A stretch of 64,000 nt of DNA from JBCDJI01 sp964351865 (GCA_964351865.1 CAYGPJ010000014.1:35556-99555); one strand, 5' to 3'. Positions 34,252 through 45,000 are shown, counted from the stretch's first letter. The notes: generated from the letters alone by a model not told the origin. Translations and numbers: made by a program.

Positions 34252-35091
34252 TTATGCCAAGGTATGGTGAATCGTCAGAAAATCAGCGGTGGCCTGAACA
34301 TCATGCACGCGCCAGATCTGTGGTCCGGAACAGCGGAGCAAAGCCGCATACGCCGCCAGCCCTCCCGCCAGCCGGTCTTCGACCGGACGTTGCAGTCGCT
34401 TTTCTATAAACGACTTCCGGGAAAGCCCCCACAACATGGGTCGTCCGAGTGCGGCAAAACGGTTGTCTGCTCCAGCACGAATCAGGTCGAGATTATGTTG
34501 CAGGCTTTTTCCAAATCCGATGCCCACGTCGAAACAAAGCGACTCCTCGGCAATACCCAGGTCGATTAATTGCGCTTGCTGACGTTGCAGAAATTCGCTG
34601 ACTTCAAGCACGACACTCCGATACTGCGGATTATTTTGCATGCGCTCGGGATGGTCGAGGGTGTGCATGCAAATGTAGCCGGCATTCGTCTGGTGAACGA
34701 CGGAGAACATTTCCGGATCCCATAATCCGCCACTGATATCATTGATAATGGAGGCTCCGGCGCGCACAGCGGCACGAGCCACCGTGGCTTTACTGGTATC
34801 GATGCTGATCAGTGCGTCCGGACGTTCCTTGCGAATCGCTTCTATGACCGGCAGAACGCGGTCGCATTCTTCGCCAGGATCAACCGGAGTCGAGCCGGGC
34901 CGGGTGGACTCTCCGCCGACATCAATAATCTCAGCCCCGGCCCCCAGCATTTCCAGAGTGTGTACCAGCGCAGCCTCAGGGGTGGTATATTTCCCGCCGT
35001 CTGAAAACGAGTCCGGGGTGACATTCAAAATTCCCATCAGAACCGGAGTGGTGCCGATTTCCAACGAACCCTTGGTGTGCAATAGTTTCAT
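34252..35091 (-). CDS. folP: Dihydropteroate synthase
   Basis: This 279-residue TIM-barrel enzyme condenses p-aminobenzoate with dihydropterin pyrophosphate in folate synthesis, and is the sulfonamide target. The motifs MGILNVTPDSFSDGGKY, DVGGESTRPGSTPV, ISIDTSKATVARAAVRAGASIINDISGG, the FDVGIGFGKS loop and the GLSRKSFI helix are all intact. FtsH and FolP genes lie together in many bacteria; here an FkbM methyltransferase gene is inserted between them, 12 bp upstream of folP. Confidence 0.97.
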   Translation of the reverse strand: MKLLHTKGSLEIGTTPVLMGILNVTPDSFSDGGKYTTPEAALVHTLEMLGAGAEIIDVGGESTRPGSTPVDPGEECDRVLPVIEAIRKERPDALISIDTSKATVARAAVRAGASIINDISGGLWDPEMFSVVHQTNAGYICMHTLDHPERMQNNPQYRSVVLEVSEFLQRQQAQLIDLGIAEESLCFDVGIGFGKSLQHNLDLIRAGADNRFAALGRPMLWGLSRKSFIEKRLQRPVEDRLAGGLAAYAALLRCSGPQIWRVHDVQATADFLTIHHTLA

Positions 35092-35103
35092 GACGTCATT
35101 GAG

Positions 35104-35877
35104 TTAGCGGGTGGCTTGATAATTCTCCAGATTATGATGTGTCGGTTCAAGCCGGGAAAGTGGGCTGACGCGAAAATGGTGTTGCTCGAGCAGGCACTTT
35201 ACGGCTGAAGCAGGATCCTTGCTATCTTCAAAAATAATCGAGTGCAGCGTGTCCCCGGCTAACAGAGAGGTAAGACCCGCGAGCACTTGAGCTTCATGAC
35301 CCTCGACATCAATTTTGATGACATGGGGCGGCGCGGCCTGACCCCTGCTGATCAAATAGTCTCCGCTGAATGTCGACACTTGAATAGCTTCCAGCGTGGC
35401 GTCGTTCTCCCAATTGTGAAGCCCGTTGCGACCGGCATTGCCTGGGTGGCGGTAAAAGTCGGCGGTTCCATTTTCAGCGTCCAGCGCGATTTGGTGTAAG
35501 TCAATTTCCAGTCGATTGTGATCCGCGGCTTTACTGATGAGCTGTGCCATTGCTGGATTGGGTTCAAAGGCATAAACCGTTGAATCGGGGAAATGTGATT
35601 TGATGGTCAGCGAGTGAATTCCGAGGTTGGCACCGATGTCCCAGAATACCTGACCCGGGCAGAGAGCAGATTCGATGGCCTGCAAAACTTCCTGTTCATA
35701 GTAACCATACTGGATGATGCGGTGGTCAATATACTCGAAAGGATCCAGGAAGAGGCGGATCTGATGACTGGTGTTAACTTCGATTCTGCGTCCTCGGCAG
35801 CAAATGCTGTGAAAGCGGGTGGCGCCGCGGAGTCGCTTACGATAGAGAAATGCAGAAATTCGATCAGAGAGTTTCAT
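35104..35877 (-). CDS. FkbM-family methyltransferase
   Basis: This 257-residue SAM-dependent methyltransferase contains DIGANLGIHSL (SAM loop, about residues 80-90), VYAFEPNPAM and the IKIDVEGHEAQVL block of the FkbM family. Members O-methylate sugars, aglycones or lipids. There is no signal or membrane segment. The gene sits between ftsH (66 bp upstream) and folP (12 bp downstream) on the same strand and is likely co-transcribed, but no role in either pathway is evident. The substrate is unknown. Confidence 0.88.
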   Translation of the reverse strand: MKLSDRISAFLYRKRLRGATRFHSICCRGRRIEVNTSHQIRLFLDPFEYIDHRIIQYGYYEQEVLQAIESALCPGQVFWDIGANLGIHSLTIKSHFPDSTVYAFEPNPAMAQLISKAADHNRLEIDLHQIALDAENGTADFYRHPGNAGRNGLHNWENDATLEAIQVSTFSGDYLISRGQAAPPHVIKIDVEGHEAQVLAGLTSLLAGDTLHSIIFEDSKDPASAVKCLLEQHHFRVSPLSRLEPTHHNLENYQATR

Positions 35878-35943
35878 GCGGTTTCTCGAGACGTGCTCGA
35901 CACTGCGTTAAACGCCATCATTCATTGGTCAGGAGGAAACGAG

Positions 35944-38019
35944 TTACGCGCCAGCCGGTGCTCCTTCGAGTCCGGGTAAGGTGCCGTCGTTGTCTTTCTT
36001 TTCTTCCTTCTTATCGGGCAGTCCGTTCAGAGCTTCGTCCGGAATCGGAGTGGCGGGTGGTTCAATGTTCTTGGAAGGAGGATCGCTCATCTTGCCGGTC
36101 TTGATCAGTTCTTCGACTTGCTGGGCGTTTAACGTTTCATATTCCAGCAGCGCTTCGGCTATCGACTCGAGCGCGTCGCGTTTTTCCGTGATGATGTCGC
36201 GCGCACGCTGGTGTGCATCACTGACTAGCTTATGCACTTCGTCATCAATTTCCTGCGCAGTGGCTTCACTGTAGCTGCGGCCACGGGAAATGTCGCGACC
36301 CAGGAAAACCGGATCGGAATCATCACCGTAGCGAATCATGCCCAGTTTTTCGCTCATGCCCCATTGGGTGACCATGCTACGGGCGATACTGGTGGCCTGA
36401 TGAATATCCATTGAGGCACCACTACAGACATCACCCAGAAAGATTTCTTCTGCGACACGGCCACCCATGGTCACGCACATCCGATCGATCAGGCGTTTTT
36501 TGTAATAGCTGACCTGATCCTTTTCCGGTAGCGACATCATCACGCCGAGGGATGGTCCACGTGGGATGATGGTCACCTTGTGGAGCGGGTCGGTGTGTTC
36601 CAGCACGACATTCAGCAGGGCGTGACCGGCTTCATGGTAAGCGGTATTCTTCTTCTCTTCTTCCGTCATGGCCAGACTGCGGCGTTCACGGCCCCAGCGG
36701 ACTTTGTCGCGCGCTTCTTCCAGGTCAGATTGTTCGATCGCTTCGGCATCACGGCGTGCGGCCAGCAGGGCGGCTTCGTTCAGCAGGTTGGCGAGCTCCG
36801 CACCGGAAAAGCCGGGGGTGCCCCGGGCGACCAGATTCCATTTGACGGTTTCAGCCGCTTTGACTTTTCTGGCATGCACCAGCAGAATCTGCTCGCGGCC
36901 TTTGACATCCGGTAGCGAAACATTGACTTCACGGTCAAAGCGTCCCGGGCGCAGCAGGGCGGGGTCGAGCACGTCTTTGCGGTTGGTGGCTGCGATGATG
37001 ATGACGCCTTCCTGGGTATCAATGCCGTCCATCTCGACCAGCAAGGCATTCAGCGTCTGCTCGCGTTCGTCGTGTCCGCCACCGACGCCGTGACCACGGC
37101 TGCGACCAACCGCATCAATTTCATCAATAAAGATCAGGCAGGGAGCATTTTTACGACCCTGTTCAAACATGTCGCGAACACGGGAAGCACCCACCCCGAC
37201 GAACATTTCAACAAAGTCAGAACCGCTGATGCCATAGAACGGCACATCGGCTTCACCGGCAATGGCTTTAGCCAGCAGAGTTTTACCGGTGCCCGGAGGC
37301 CCGACCATCAGCACGCCTTTGGGGATTTGGCCGCCCAAGCGTTGGAATCTGCGCGGGTCTTTGAGGAATTCGACGATTTCAGAAACCTCTTCTTTTTCTT
37401 CATCGATGCCGGCGACGTCTTTAAAGGTGATCTTGTTTTTCTCTTTGTTGAGGATCTTGGCCTTGCTTTTGCCGAAGCTGAAAGCGCCTTTGCCGGCAGA
37501 CTTGATCTGGTGGCGGAAGAAGAAATACATCAGCAGGATGAAGAGCAGAAACGGCAGCATGGTGCCGAGCAATTGCATCCATTGGTTATCAATATACTTC
37601 TGCTGGATATTGGGGAATCCGTATTCGGAAAGGCGTTCGTTGAGGTTTTTGTCGAAGTCCAGATTCACCTCGGTCTTAAATTTGGTGGCCGGCTGCAGGC
37701 GTTCTTCCGGCAGGCCGGGAAGCGGATCGATGAATTCACCCTTCAGGTAAGTGACCCCTTTGGTCGGCTCGGAGTAGATAGCGATTTCCTTAACGTTTTT
37801 GGCTTTGAGCTCTTGTTCCAACAAGGTCGGAGACATGGTGCGGGTGACGCCCTCGGTGGCGGTTTTATGCGCCCAGAAAGCAACCATCAATAGTGAGGCA
37901 GCCAGCATGAAGAGCGTTAAGCCCTTCCAGTTTTTAGGAGACGGTCCGCCTCCCTGTTCAGGTTTGCGATTCGGAGCTTTCGGCAGCTTAGGTGGTTTTA
38001 CTTGTGGTTCGTTACTCAT
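35944..38019 (-). CDS. ftsH: ATP-dependent zinc metalloprotease FtsH
   Basis: This 691-residue membrane AAA+ protease degrades misfolded and regulatory membrane proteins. Two membrane segments flank a periplasmic domain (about residues 34-50 and 148-168). The AAA module has Walker A GPPGTGKT, Walker B LIFIDEIDAVG and the SRH RPGRFDRE. The zinc site is HEAGH near residue 461. The C-terminal tail of about 60 residues is Pro/Lys-rich and acidic, longer than in many homologues. It is the first gene of the likely ftsH-FkbM-folP transcript. Confidence 0.97.
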   Translation of the reverse strand: MSNEPQVKPPKLPKAPNRKPEQGGGPSPKNWKGLTLFMLAASLLMVAFWAHKTATEGVTRTMSPTLLEQELKAKNVKEIAIYSEPTKGVTYLKGEFIDPLPGLPEERLQPATKFKTEVNLDFDKNLNERLSEYGFPNIQQKYIDNQWMQLLGTMLPFLLFILLMYFFFRHQIKSAGKGAFSFGKSKAKILNKEKNKITFKDVAGIDEEKEEVSEIVEFLKDPRRFQRLGGQIPKGVLMVGPPGTGKTLLAKAIAGEADVPFYGISGSDFVEMFVGVGASRVRDMFEQGRKNAPCLIFIDEIDAVGRSRGHGVGGGHDEREQTLNALLVEMDGIDTQEGVIIIAATNRKDVLDPALLRPGRFDREVNVSLPDVKGREQILLVHARKVKAAETVKWNLVARGTPGFSGAELANLLNEAALLAARRDAEAIEQSDLEEARDKVRWGRERRSLAMTEEEKKNTAYHEAGHALLNVVLEHTDPLHKVTIIPRGPSLGVMMSLPEKDQVSYYKKRLIDRMCVTMGGRVAEEIFLGDVCSGASMDIHQATSIARSMVTQWGMSEKLGMIRYGDDSDPVFLGRDISRGRSYSEATAQEIDDEVHKLVSDAHQRARDIITEKRDALESIAEALLEYETLNAQQVEELIKTGKMSDPPSKNIEPPATPIPDEALNGLPDKKEEKKDNDGTLPGLEGAPAGA

Positions 38020-38112
38020 TGTATTTATTCATTATCCAAACGATTCAGGCTACCACAGTGGATGGCTTATGGCAACTGGCACGGGACATTTCGTCCGGGG
38101 CCTATGTCAGCA

Positions 38113-39327
38113 TTATCGGGCCCGGGAGGAAAGATAAACCGCCTTCAGATAATTAAGTTCCGGAATGCCGCCCGGATGGTCGTCAGCGTGAGCGGTAATC
38201 TGGTCTAATTCGAAGGGCTTCCCGCTGATGCTAACCGCCGCCTGAATGGCGCCGACAAAATCGGTGCGCGTGACATGGGCGGAACAGGAACAGCACAGCA
38301 GCGTGCCGCCGGGTTTGGTCAGTCGCAGGCCCTCCTCCGCCAGCTTCTGGTAGGCGGCTAATGCATCTTCCCGGTCTGCTTTGCGCTTGGCCAGCGAGGG
38401 GGGATCGATAATGACGAGATCAAAGCGGTCCGGTTGATTTTTGAGCCATTGGAAGACGTCGGCTTGGATATTCAAGCTGCGGCAGTCGGCAAATTCCGGC
38501 AGGTGGGCATTGAGGTTCCAGTTGGCCTGGCATTCCCGCAAAGCATGGGTGCTGATGTCCACGTTCGTGACCGAGGTGGCGCCGCCGCGGGCGGCATGCA
38601 GCGAGAAGCCGCCGCTGAAGCTGAAGAGGTTGAGCACGGATTTTCCCTGAGCCAGTTGTCCGATGGCGTGGCGATTGTCCCGCTGATCGAGGAAGAAGCC
38701 GGTTTTCTGACCACGAATGACGTCCGCGCGCATGCGTAGACCGTGTTCCTCGAAGATCACCGCATCCTCAGCGGGCGGGCCATAGAGCACAGCGCCATCG
38801 ATCCATGCCGGATCCGGGGTGGGCAGGGATTGGATGTTCCGGCTGAGCCGTAGCACGATGCGCTCACACTGGAATTGGTTCTGGAACAGGGAGATCTGCT
38901 CTTTCAGGTGCGGGAACCAGGCGGTGGTGTAGAGCTTGATGACCAACGTTTTGCCATAAGCATCTAAAACCAGCCCCGGCCAGCCGTCGTTTTCGCCATA
39001 GATCCAGCGTAGACCGTTGGTGCCCGGACGCAGCACCTCGCGGCGCAGGTCGATGGCTGCCTGTAGCTTCTGTTCCCACCACGCCAAATCGATGCGGGTG
39101 GGTTTGCCGGCGTGCAGCACGCGGATGCGGATAGGTGAGTCCGGATCGTAGAGGCCGACTGCCAGAAATTTATCCTGTTTGTCAAAAATGACCGCAAGTT
39201 CGCCCGCGGTGCCGGCCCGGGTTTGGGATTTGATGCTCTGATCATAGACCCAGGGGTGGCGACAGCGGACCTGGCGTTCGGCGGAACTGTTCAGACGCAC
39301 CCGGAGCGTAGGAAGAGATTCAGACAT
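38113..39327 (-). CDS. RlmI/RlmK-like class I rRNA methyltransferase
   Basis: This 404-residue protein has an N-terminal PUA domain (about residues 8-75: VRCRHPWVYDQSI) and a C-terminal SAM methyltransferase domain. The motifs are GQKTGFFLDQRDNR, VLNLFSFSGGFSLHAARGGA, VDISTHAL, DLVIIDPPSLAK (motif IV) and LLCCSCSAHV with the catalytic-site Cys cluster. It belongs to the RlmI group, which makes m5C in 23S rRNA; the exact target base cannot be fixed. It is separated from ftsH by about 93 bp on the same strand. Confidence 0.9.
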   Translation of the reverse strand: MSESLPTLRVRLNSSAERQVRCRHPWVYDQSIKSQTRAGTAGELAVIFDKQDKFLAVGLYDPDSPIRIRVLHAGKPTRIDLAWWEQKLQAAIDLRREVLRPGTNGLRWIYGENDGWPGLVLDAYGKTLVIKLYTTAWFPHLKEQISLFQNQFQCERIVLRLSRNIQSLPTPDPAWIDGAVLYGPPAEDAVIFEEHGLRMRADVIRGQKTGFFLDQRDNRHAIGQLAQGKSVLNLFSFSGGFSLHAARGGATSVTNVDISTHALRECQANWNLNAHLPEFADCRSLNIQADVFQWLKNQPDRFDLVIIDPPSLAKRKADREDALAAYQKLAEEGLRLTKPGGTLLCCSCSAHVTRTDFVGAIQAAVSISGKPFELDQITAHADDHPGGIPELNYLKAVYLSSRAR

Positions 39328-39445
39328 GGAATATTAAGGGAGGGTGGCTGACCGCTGTCAGATCAGAACAGCGGCAACGGATGGCAGGCTTTTTAACAAA
39401 AGAGGGGGTGATGTGGTGGCGTGGGGACGTTGGGATGTTAAGATG

Positions 39446-40153
39446 TTAAGGAGCCAGATTCTGGTTATTTTCTTCTTCGATGGCATCAACCAGATTTTCA
39501 TAATCCGGATAAATTTTCCACCACTTGCGACGCTCGACCAGATATTCAAACAAGGGTTTCTGGCTTTCCATCAGACTCAGCAGGCGTTTTTTCTCGGCTT
39601 CCAGATCCAGGATTTTCATCCCTTCTTCCGTGCCCGCCAGTTCGGTGGCCACTTTCTGCTTCATCGTCTGAAACAGCGCCTTATCTTTCGCAAGCAGCGT
39701 TTCTTCCCGCCCATACCAGAACTCATTTTTTGAGATCGCATCGTAGGCATAAGTGAAATACTGATGGGCTTCTTCGATCGCATTTAAGTCACTGCGGCGT
39801 TCAGCTCGGAAAAAATCGATCAGCGGCTTATTGTCGACCTCGGACTGACGCCGTAGAAAATCATATTCTTCCTCTTCCAGGCCGTAGACCTCAACTGCTT
39901 TTTTGGCGTAGGCCTTATTGACAATGGCATCGATTTCGTTGATGCGAGCCAGCACTTTGGTCGCTTCGGTGTCCATGGAATCGGTTAATTTTTTTACATT
40001 AATTTTACCATTTTCAATGGGGAGTTCTTCTAGCGGGTTTACGGGTTCCTGATCACCGGCGGGCAGAGGGGCAACCAGATCTTGCGCGGTCAGCGGCAGG
40101 ACAGTCACCGCGCCAAATATCAGAGTTAGGGGAATGAATTTAGAAGACATCAT
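39446..40153 (-). CDS. Secreted helical protein of unknown function
   Basis: This 235-residue protein has a signal peptide (residues 1-23, ...LPLTA-QDL). The mature part is almost entirely charged helix (coiled coil from about residue 60 to 220), with no Cys and no known domain. Together with the next gene upstream (37 bp away), which also encodes a secreted helical protein, it forms a two-gene unit. Both may be periplasmic scaffold or envelope proteins, but I do not recognise either family. Confidence 0.6.
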   Translation of the reverse strand: MMSSKFIPLTLIFGAVTVLPLTAQDLVAPLPAGDQEPVNPLEELPIENGKINVKKLTDSMDTEATKVLARINEIDAIVNKAYAKKAVEVYGLEEEEYDFLRRQSEVDNKPLIDFFRAERRSDLNAIEEAHQYFTYAYDAISKNEFWYGREETLLAKDKALFQTMKQKVATELAGTEEGMKILDLEAEKKRLLSLMESQKPLFEYLVERRKWWKIYPDYENLVDAIEEENNQNLAP

Positions 40154-40189
40154 GATGGGTATGAGGGGAGATGGTTTTTACATTAAACA

Positions 40190-40738
40190 TTAATATTCCC
40201 GCAAAGCTTTGTTATAGACGCTGAGGTGCTGCTGGATGAGTCGGATAATGTCTTTCCGCACCGGATCGGAGGTCTGGATTAAGTCCAGCATTTTGATTAA
40301 TTCATTTTGAGTCTCGCTGTATAATTTTTTGCCCTTGCCGAAGCTGTCATCGGGATCCAGTTCCTTGATTTTGGCTCGTAAATCGTCGAGTTTACGCATG
40401 TCGCTCTTGGAAAGGTCTTTTTTGAACTTTAACTCTTCCTGTTGTTCAAACAAATCACGCCGTTTTGAGGCAGTTCCTTTTGCGCGAAAGAAGGCGCCCA
40501 AATCGTCAGCTTGAGCAATCACGGTCTCCATCTGATCCCGCACATCGGCTTCCGGAACCCGCGTTTGTAGCAATTTCATATTACGAATAAAAGCTTCCGT
40601 AACATCCGACAGGTCAATAGTGCTCTGGCTGTTTGAGGCGGGATTGAGCTGAGCGGAGACGGGTGAGATCAGTCCACCAGCCAGTATCAGCATTGAGCCA
40701 ATAAGGACACATCGATTCATTTGCGAGATAATAGCCAT
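40190..40738 (-). CDS. Secreted small helical protein of unknown function
   Basis: This protein has up to 182 residues; the start may be the ATG at 40720 (MNRCVLIGSML), which gives a better signal peptide ending SPVSA-Q. The mature part is helical and charged (FRAKGTASKRRDLFEQQEELKFKKDLSKSDMRKLDDLRAKIKELD split over two helices). No recognised domain. It is the upstream partner of the gene at 39446-40153. Confidence 0.6.
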   Translation of the reverse strand: MAIISQMNRCVLIGSMLILAGGLISPVSAQLNPASNSQSTIDLSDVTEAFIRNMKLLQTRVPEADVRDQMETVIAQADDLGAFFRAKGTASKRRDLFEQQEELKFKKDLSKSDMRKLDDLRAKIKELDPDDSFGKGKKLYSETQNELIKMLDLIQTSDPVRKDIIRLIQQHLSVYNKALREY

Positions 40739-40832
40739 CAGCTTTCAGGAATCCAGACTTTTTGGCCCTAGCTAAAAGTCTACCATAGTATTGCCGATGC
40801 AGAGGGATTGCGGCCCATGAGTCACAAAATGC

Positions 40833-41001
40833 TTTAGTAGACCGTGCAACATGATATGACAGGAACTGTAGGCCGAGAAAACCCAGCGCGATAGCGCGGC
40901 CAAAAAAATAATTTCTAACTTGTTTAGTTTAGGCGTAGCCTAAAGCTTGCATCTCGGCTCCTTCTAAACTGTCGAGATGCAATCTCGACCTACATTTTTT
41001 C
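40833..41001. repeat. Palindromic repeat with family A core, inverted copy
   Basis: The unit starts TAGTAGACCGTGCAACA at about 40834, like the one at 27899. It carries CCCAGCGCGATAGCGCGG, then the inverted family A core (TTCTAACTTGTTTAGTTTAGG at 40913 onward, followed by CGTAGCCTAAAGCTTGCATC), and ends with GAGATGCAATCTCGACCTAC. The 40739-41029 spacer holds nothing else. Confidence 0.7.
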
Positions 41002-41029
41002 AACCCGCCGATGCATCCTGCATCAAGGA

Positions 41030-42055
41030 CTAGATCTGCCAGCCTTGCAGGATGCGCATGTAGTTGGTGCGCTCGAAGGCGGCGGGATCGGGGCAACGCT
41101 GCATGCTCATACTGCCGCGCAATTCATCTAAAGAAGAAAACTCGTGCTGCTGCATCCAGTCGATCAACCCCGCCTTCAGCACCGCCAGTTGCTCGGGCCC
41201 GTGCTTTAAGAGGGAGGACACTAATTGCACCCCGCTGGCACCGACCATCAGGCCTTTAACCAGATCTTCCGTGGTATGCACCCCGCCGGAGAGAATCAGG
41301 TCGGGCTTCACCTTGCCATACAAAGCCGCGATCCAGCGCAGTCGCATCGGCAGTTCGGATGAATCCGACAGTTCGAGGTGCGGTATCGTCTCCATTTCTT
41401 CAATGTCAATGTCCGGCTGGTAGAATCGGTTGAAGAGAATGATGCCATCTGCACCGGCGGCCTCCAGTTTAGCGGTCAGATAAGGCAAGGAGCTGTAGAA
41501 GGGCGAGAGCTTCACCGCCAGCGGCATTTGCACCCGACTGCGCACATTCAGCACTACATCGACTAATCGAGCTTCCACCTCGCTGCCGGATTCCTGAGTA
41601 TCCGTGGCAATGTGATAAAAATTCAGTTCCAGTGCATCCGCGCCGGCCGTTTCGATGCTTTTAGCGTAGCGAGCCCAACCCCCATTTGTCACCCCGTTGA
41701 GCGAGGCGATCACCGGCAGCTTGGTGACCTGTTTGATTTCCTGAATCTTCGCCAGATAATCTTCCGGGCCGATATTGAAGTCCTCGTAACGGGGGAAATA
41801 CGTCAGGGCTTCCCCGAAGATGTCATCATGGGCCTCGGTGTGATATTCCGTGGCGTCCTGATCCATGGTGATCTGTTCTTCAAACAACGAGTGCAGCGTA
41901 ATCGCACCCGCGCCTGCCTGTTCCAGTTTACGGACCCGGTCGGACTGATTTGCCAGCGGCGAAGCGCCTACAATCAGCGGGGAGTTGAGTTTCAACCCGA
42001 GATAGCTGGTGCTCAGATCGGGCGTTGTTAGCGGGCTTAGCGTGGGAGTTTCCAT
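41030..42055 (-). CDS. Dihydroorotate-dehydrogenase-like flavoprotein
   Basis: This 341-residue TIM-barrel protein is of the DHODH-like type often found beside pyruvate:ferredoxin oxidoreductase. The DHODH pattern is visible (YLGLKLNSPLIVGASPLA at the start, LPVIASLNGVTNGGW, ALELNFYHIA, MPLAVKLSPFYSSL, ILSGGVHTTEDLVKGLMVGASGVQLVSSLL for FMN phosphate binding). The usual catalytic Ser/Cys loop is not clear, so it need not act in pyrimidine synthesis. Its ATG overlaps the NifJ stop codon by one base (TAATG), so translation is coupled and a shared redox role is likely. Confidence 0.87.
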   Translation of the reverse strand: METPTLSPLTTPDLSTSYLGLKLNSPLIVGASPLANQSDRVRKLEQAGAGAITLHSLFEEQITMDQDATEYHTEAHDDIFGEALTYFPRYEDFNIGPEDYLAKIQEIKQVTKLPVIASLNGVTNGGWARYAKSIETAGADALELNFYHIATDTQESGSEVEARLVDVVLNVRSRVQMPLAVKLSPFYSSLPYLTAKLEAAGADGIILFNRFYQPDIDIEEMETIPHLELSDSSELPMRLRWIAALYGKVKPDLILSGGVHTTEDLVKGLMVGASGVQLVSSLLKHGPEQLAVLKAGLIDWMQQHEFSSLDELRGSMSMQRCPDPAAFERTNYMRILQGWQI

Positions 42056-45000
42056 TATTTTGAACTTTCTGCTGGAGGTTCTTCGGTCGCGGCTAAGGGT
42101 TTAATATCCTCCCCTTTGGCCAGCCGTTCGTAGTAGCTGCGCTGATCGTGAATCTGCTGTTGCATCTGACTGGTCAGATCTTTGGCGCGGGCTGGATTAG
42201 CCCGTTGCAGGATGCGGAAGCGGGTTTCGTTCTCCATGAACTGACCGACCGGAATTTTTGCAGCCTGCGAATCCAGTTTCAACGGACGCACGGTATCGGT
42301 TGCATTGCGTGGGTCAAACCGGTAGAGCGGCCAGTAGCCGGACTGCACCGCCCGCTTCTGCTGCTCCAGTCCGTAGGTCAGCGAGTAACCGTGAGCAATA
42401 CAATGAGAGTAAGCAATGATCAGTGAGGTGCCGGGATAGGCGTCCGCTTCGGCCAGTGCTTTGGCGGTTTGCGTATCGTTGGCCCCAAAGGCCACCCGCG
42501 CCACGTAAACATTACCGTAGCTCATTGCCAACAGCCCCAGATCCTTCTTGGCTTGACCTTTCCCATCCGCAGCAAACTTAGCCACCGCTCCCATCGGAGT
42601 GGCTTTGGAGGCCTGGCCGCCGGTATTGGAATAGACTTCCGTGTCCATTACCAGAATGTTGACGTTGCGCCCCTGCGACATGACGTGATCGAGCCCGCCG
42701 AATCCGATGTCATAGGCCCAGCCGTCACCACCCACAATCCATACGCTCTTACGCACCAGATAATCTGCCAGTGAATTGAGGCGACTCGCCTGATGTGGTG
42801 GCAGGCCGTTGAGTTGCTGGCGCAGGTCGGCCACCCGCTGCCGCTGGGCCACGATGCCGGCCTCGGTTGTCTGATCGGCATCCAGTAATTCATCCACCAG
42901 AACTTCACTCAGCTGGTTGCGCAGGCTCAACAACATGGTGCGGGCCTGTGTTTCTTTCATATCCACCGCGACGCGCATGCCGAAGCCGTATTCCGCATTG
43001 TCCTCAAACAGCGAATTCGACCAGGCCGGGCCACGCCCCGCAGCGTTGCTGGTGTAAGGGGTCGTCGGCAGGTTGCCGCCGTAGATCGAGGAGCAACCGG
43101 TCGCATTGGCGATGATGGCGCGATCTCCGCTGAGTTGGGTCAGCAGTTTCAGATAAGGCGTTTCGCCGCAACCAGCGCAAGCACCGGAGAACTCAAACAA
43201 CGGCTGTGCGAACTGGGCATCCTTGGTGCGACTGAAGTCCAGCTGGGTGCGGTCCGCTTCCGGTAATTCCAGGAAGAAGTCAAAGTTTTCCCGCTCCCGT
43301 TTTAATACCGGCGCCAGCTCAGCAATGTCGAGCGCCTTGTGTTTCGGATGCGTTTTATCCTTAGCCGGGCAGACCATCACACACAGACTGCAACCGGTGC
43401 AATCGTCCGGCGCCAGTTGAATGGTAAACTTGTGTTTCGGATGATCCTTCGAGCGGAAGTCGACCGACTGGAACCAGGCGGGAGCGTCCTTCAGCTCCTC
43501 CTCCGGATAGAACTTGGTGCGGATAGCGGCGTGTGGGCAGACCATCGCACACTTGTTACACTGGATGCAGATACTCGAATCCCAGACCGGAGCTTCCTGC
43601 GCCAGCGTGCGTTTTTCCCAGCGGGCAGTGCCGGTTGGCCAGGTGCCGTCAACCGGGAATGCGCTGACGGGTAACAGATCACCCTCGCCTCGCATCATGG
43701 TGGCGGTAACGCGCTGGACAAAGTCCGGGGCTTGCGCGGAAACGATCGGTGGGCGCGGGGTTCCCTGTAGCGCGGAATCAGCGGTCGGCACCGGCATCGC
43801 ATGCAGGTTGGCCACCGTCTGGTTCACGGCTTCAATGTTTTTTTGAACGACGTCATCGCCTTTTTTAGAATACGTTTTCCGGATAGCTTCTTTAATGGCT
43901 TCCAGCGCGTCTTCTTTGGGGATGACTTCTGAAACCGCGAAGAAGCAGGTCTGCATGATGGTGTTGATGCGTCCGCCCATGCCGGTATCGCGGGCGACCT
44001 GATAGGCATCAATCACATACACGTTCAGATCTTTTTCAACGATCGACTGCTGAACTTCCCGTGGCAGGTGGTCCCAGGTTTCGGCGGGATCGTAGGCACT
44101 GTTAAGCAGGAAGGTGGCTCCCTGCCGCGCGGTCGCCAGCACATCATAGCGTTCCATCAGCGACCACTGATGGCAGCCGATGAAATCTGCCGAGCGGATC
44201 AGGTAAGCCGCCTTGATCGGCTCAGGTCCGAAGCGCAGATGTGAGATGGTCATGGCTCCGGATTTTTTGGAATCATAAACAAAGTAGCCTTGCGCGTATT
44301 TACCCTGATCACCGAGGATCTTAATGGTGTTTTTATTTGCACCGACGGTGCCGTCGGATCCCAGGCCGTAGAAGAGCGCTCGCATCGTATCATCGTTTTC
44401 AATCTCGAAGCTGTCATCCACGCTGAGCGAGAGGTGGGTGATGTCGTCGTTGATGCCGACGGTGAATTGAGTTTTAGGCGACTCGCTTTCAGCGTTATCA
44501 AAAACCGCCTGGACCATCGCGGGGGTAAACTCTTTGGAAGAAAGCCCGTAGCGGCCACCCAATACAGGCATGATTGAGCCATCCGCCCGCATGATTCTGC
44601 CGGTGGCATGCAGGGCGCTGACGACATCCTGATGCAGCGGTTCTGCCGGAGCACCGGGTTCTTTAGTGCGGTCGAGCACCACCACGCGTTGCACCGAAGC
44701 TGGCAGCGCTGCGATAAAATGTTCTGCCGAGAAAGGGCGGAAAAGGTGCACATGCACCACGCCCACTTTCCGGCCTTGAGCGTTCAGATAGCGAACCGTT
44801 TCAGCCACGGTTTCCGCGCCGGAACCCATCGCGATCACGACTGTTTCTGCGTCGGGATCTCCGAGGTAGTCGAAGAGTTGGTAAGACCGGCCGGTGATTT
44901 CCGCTAACTGGTCCATCTGTGCCTGCACGATTTCCGGGATGCGATCGTAATAGGTATTGGCAGCTTCGCGGGCCTGAAAATAGGTGTCCGGATTGTGAGC

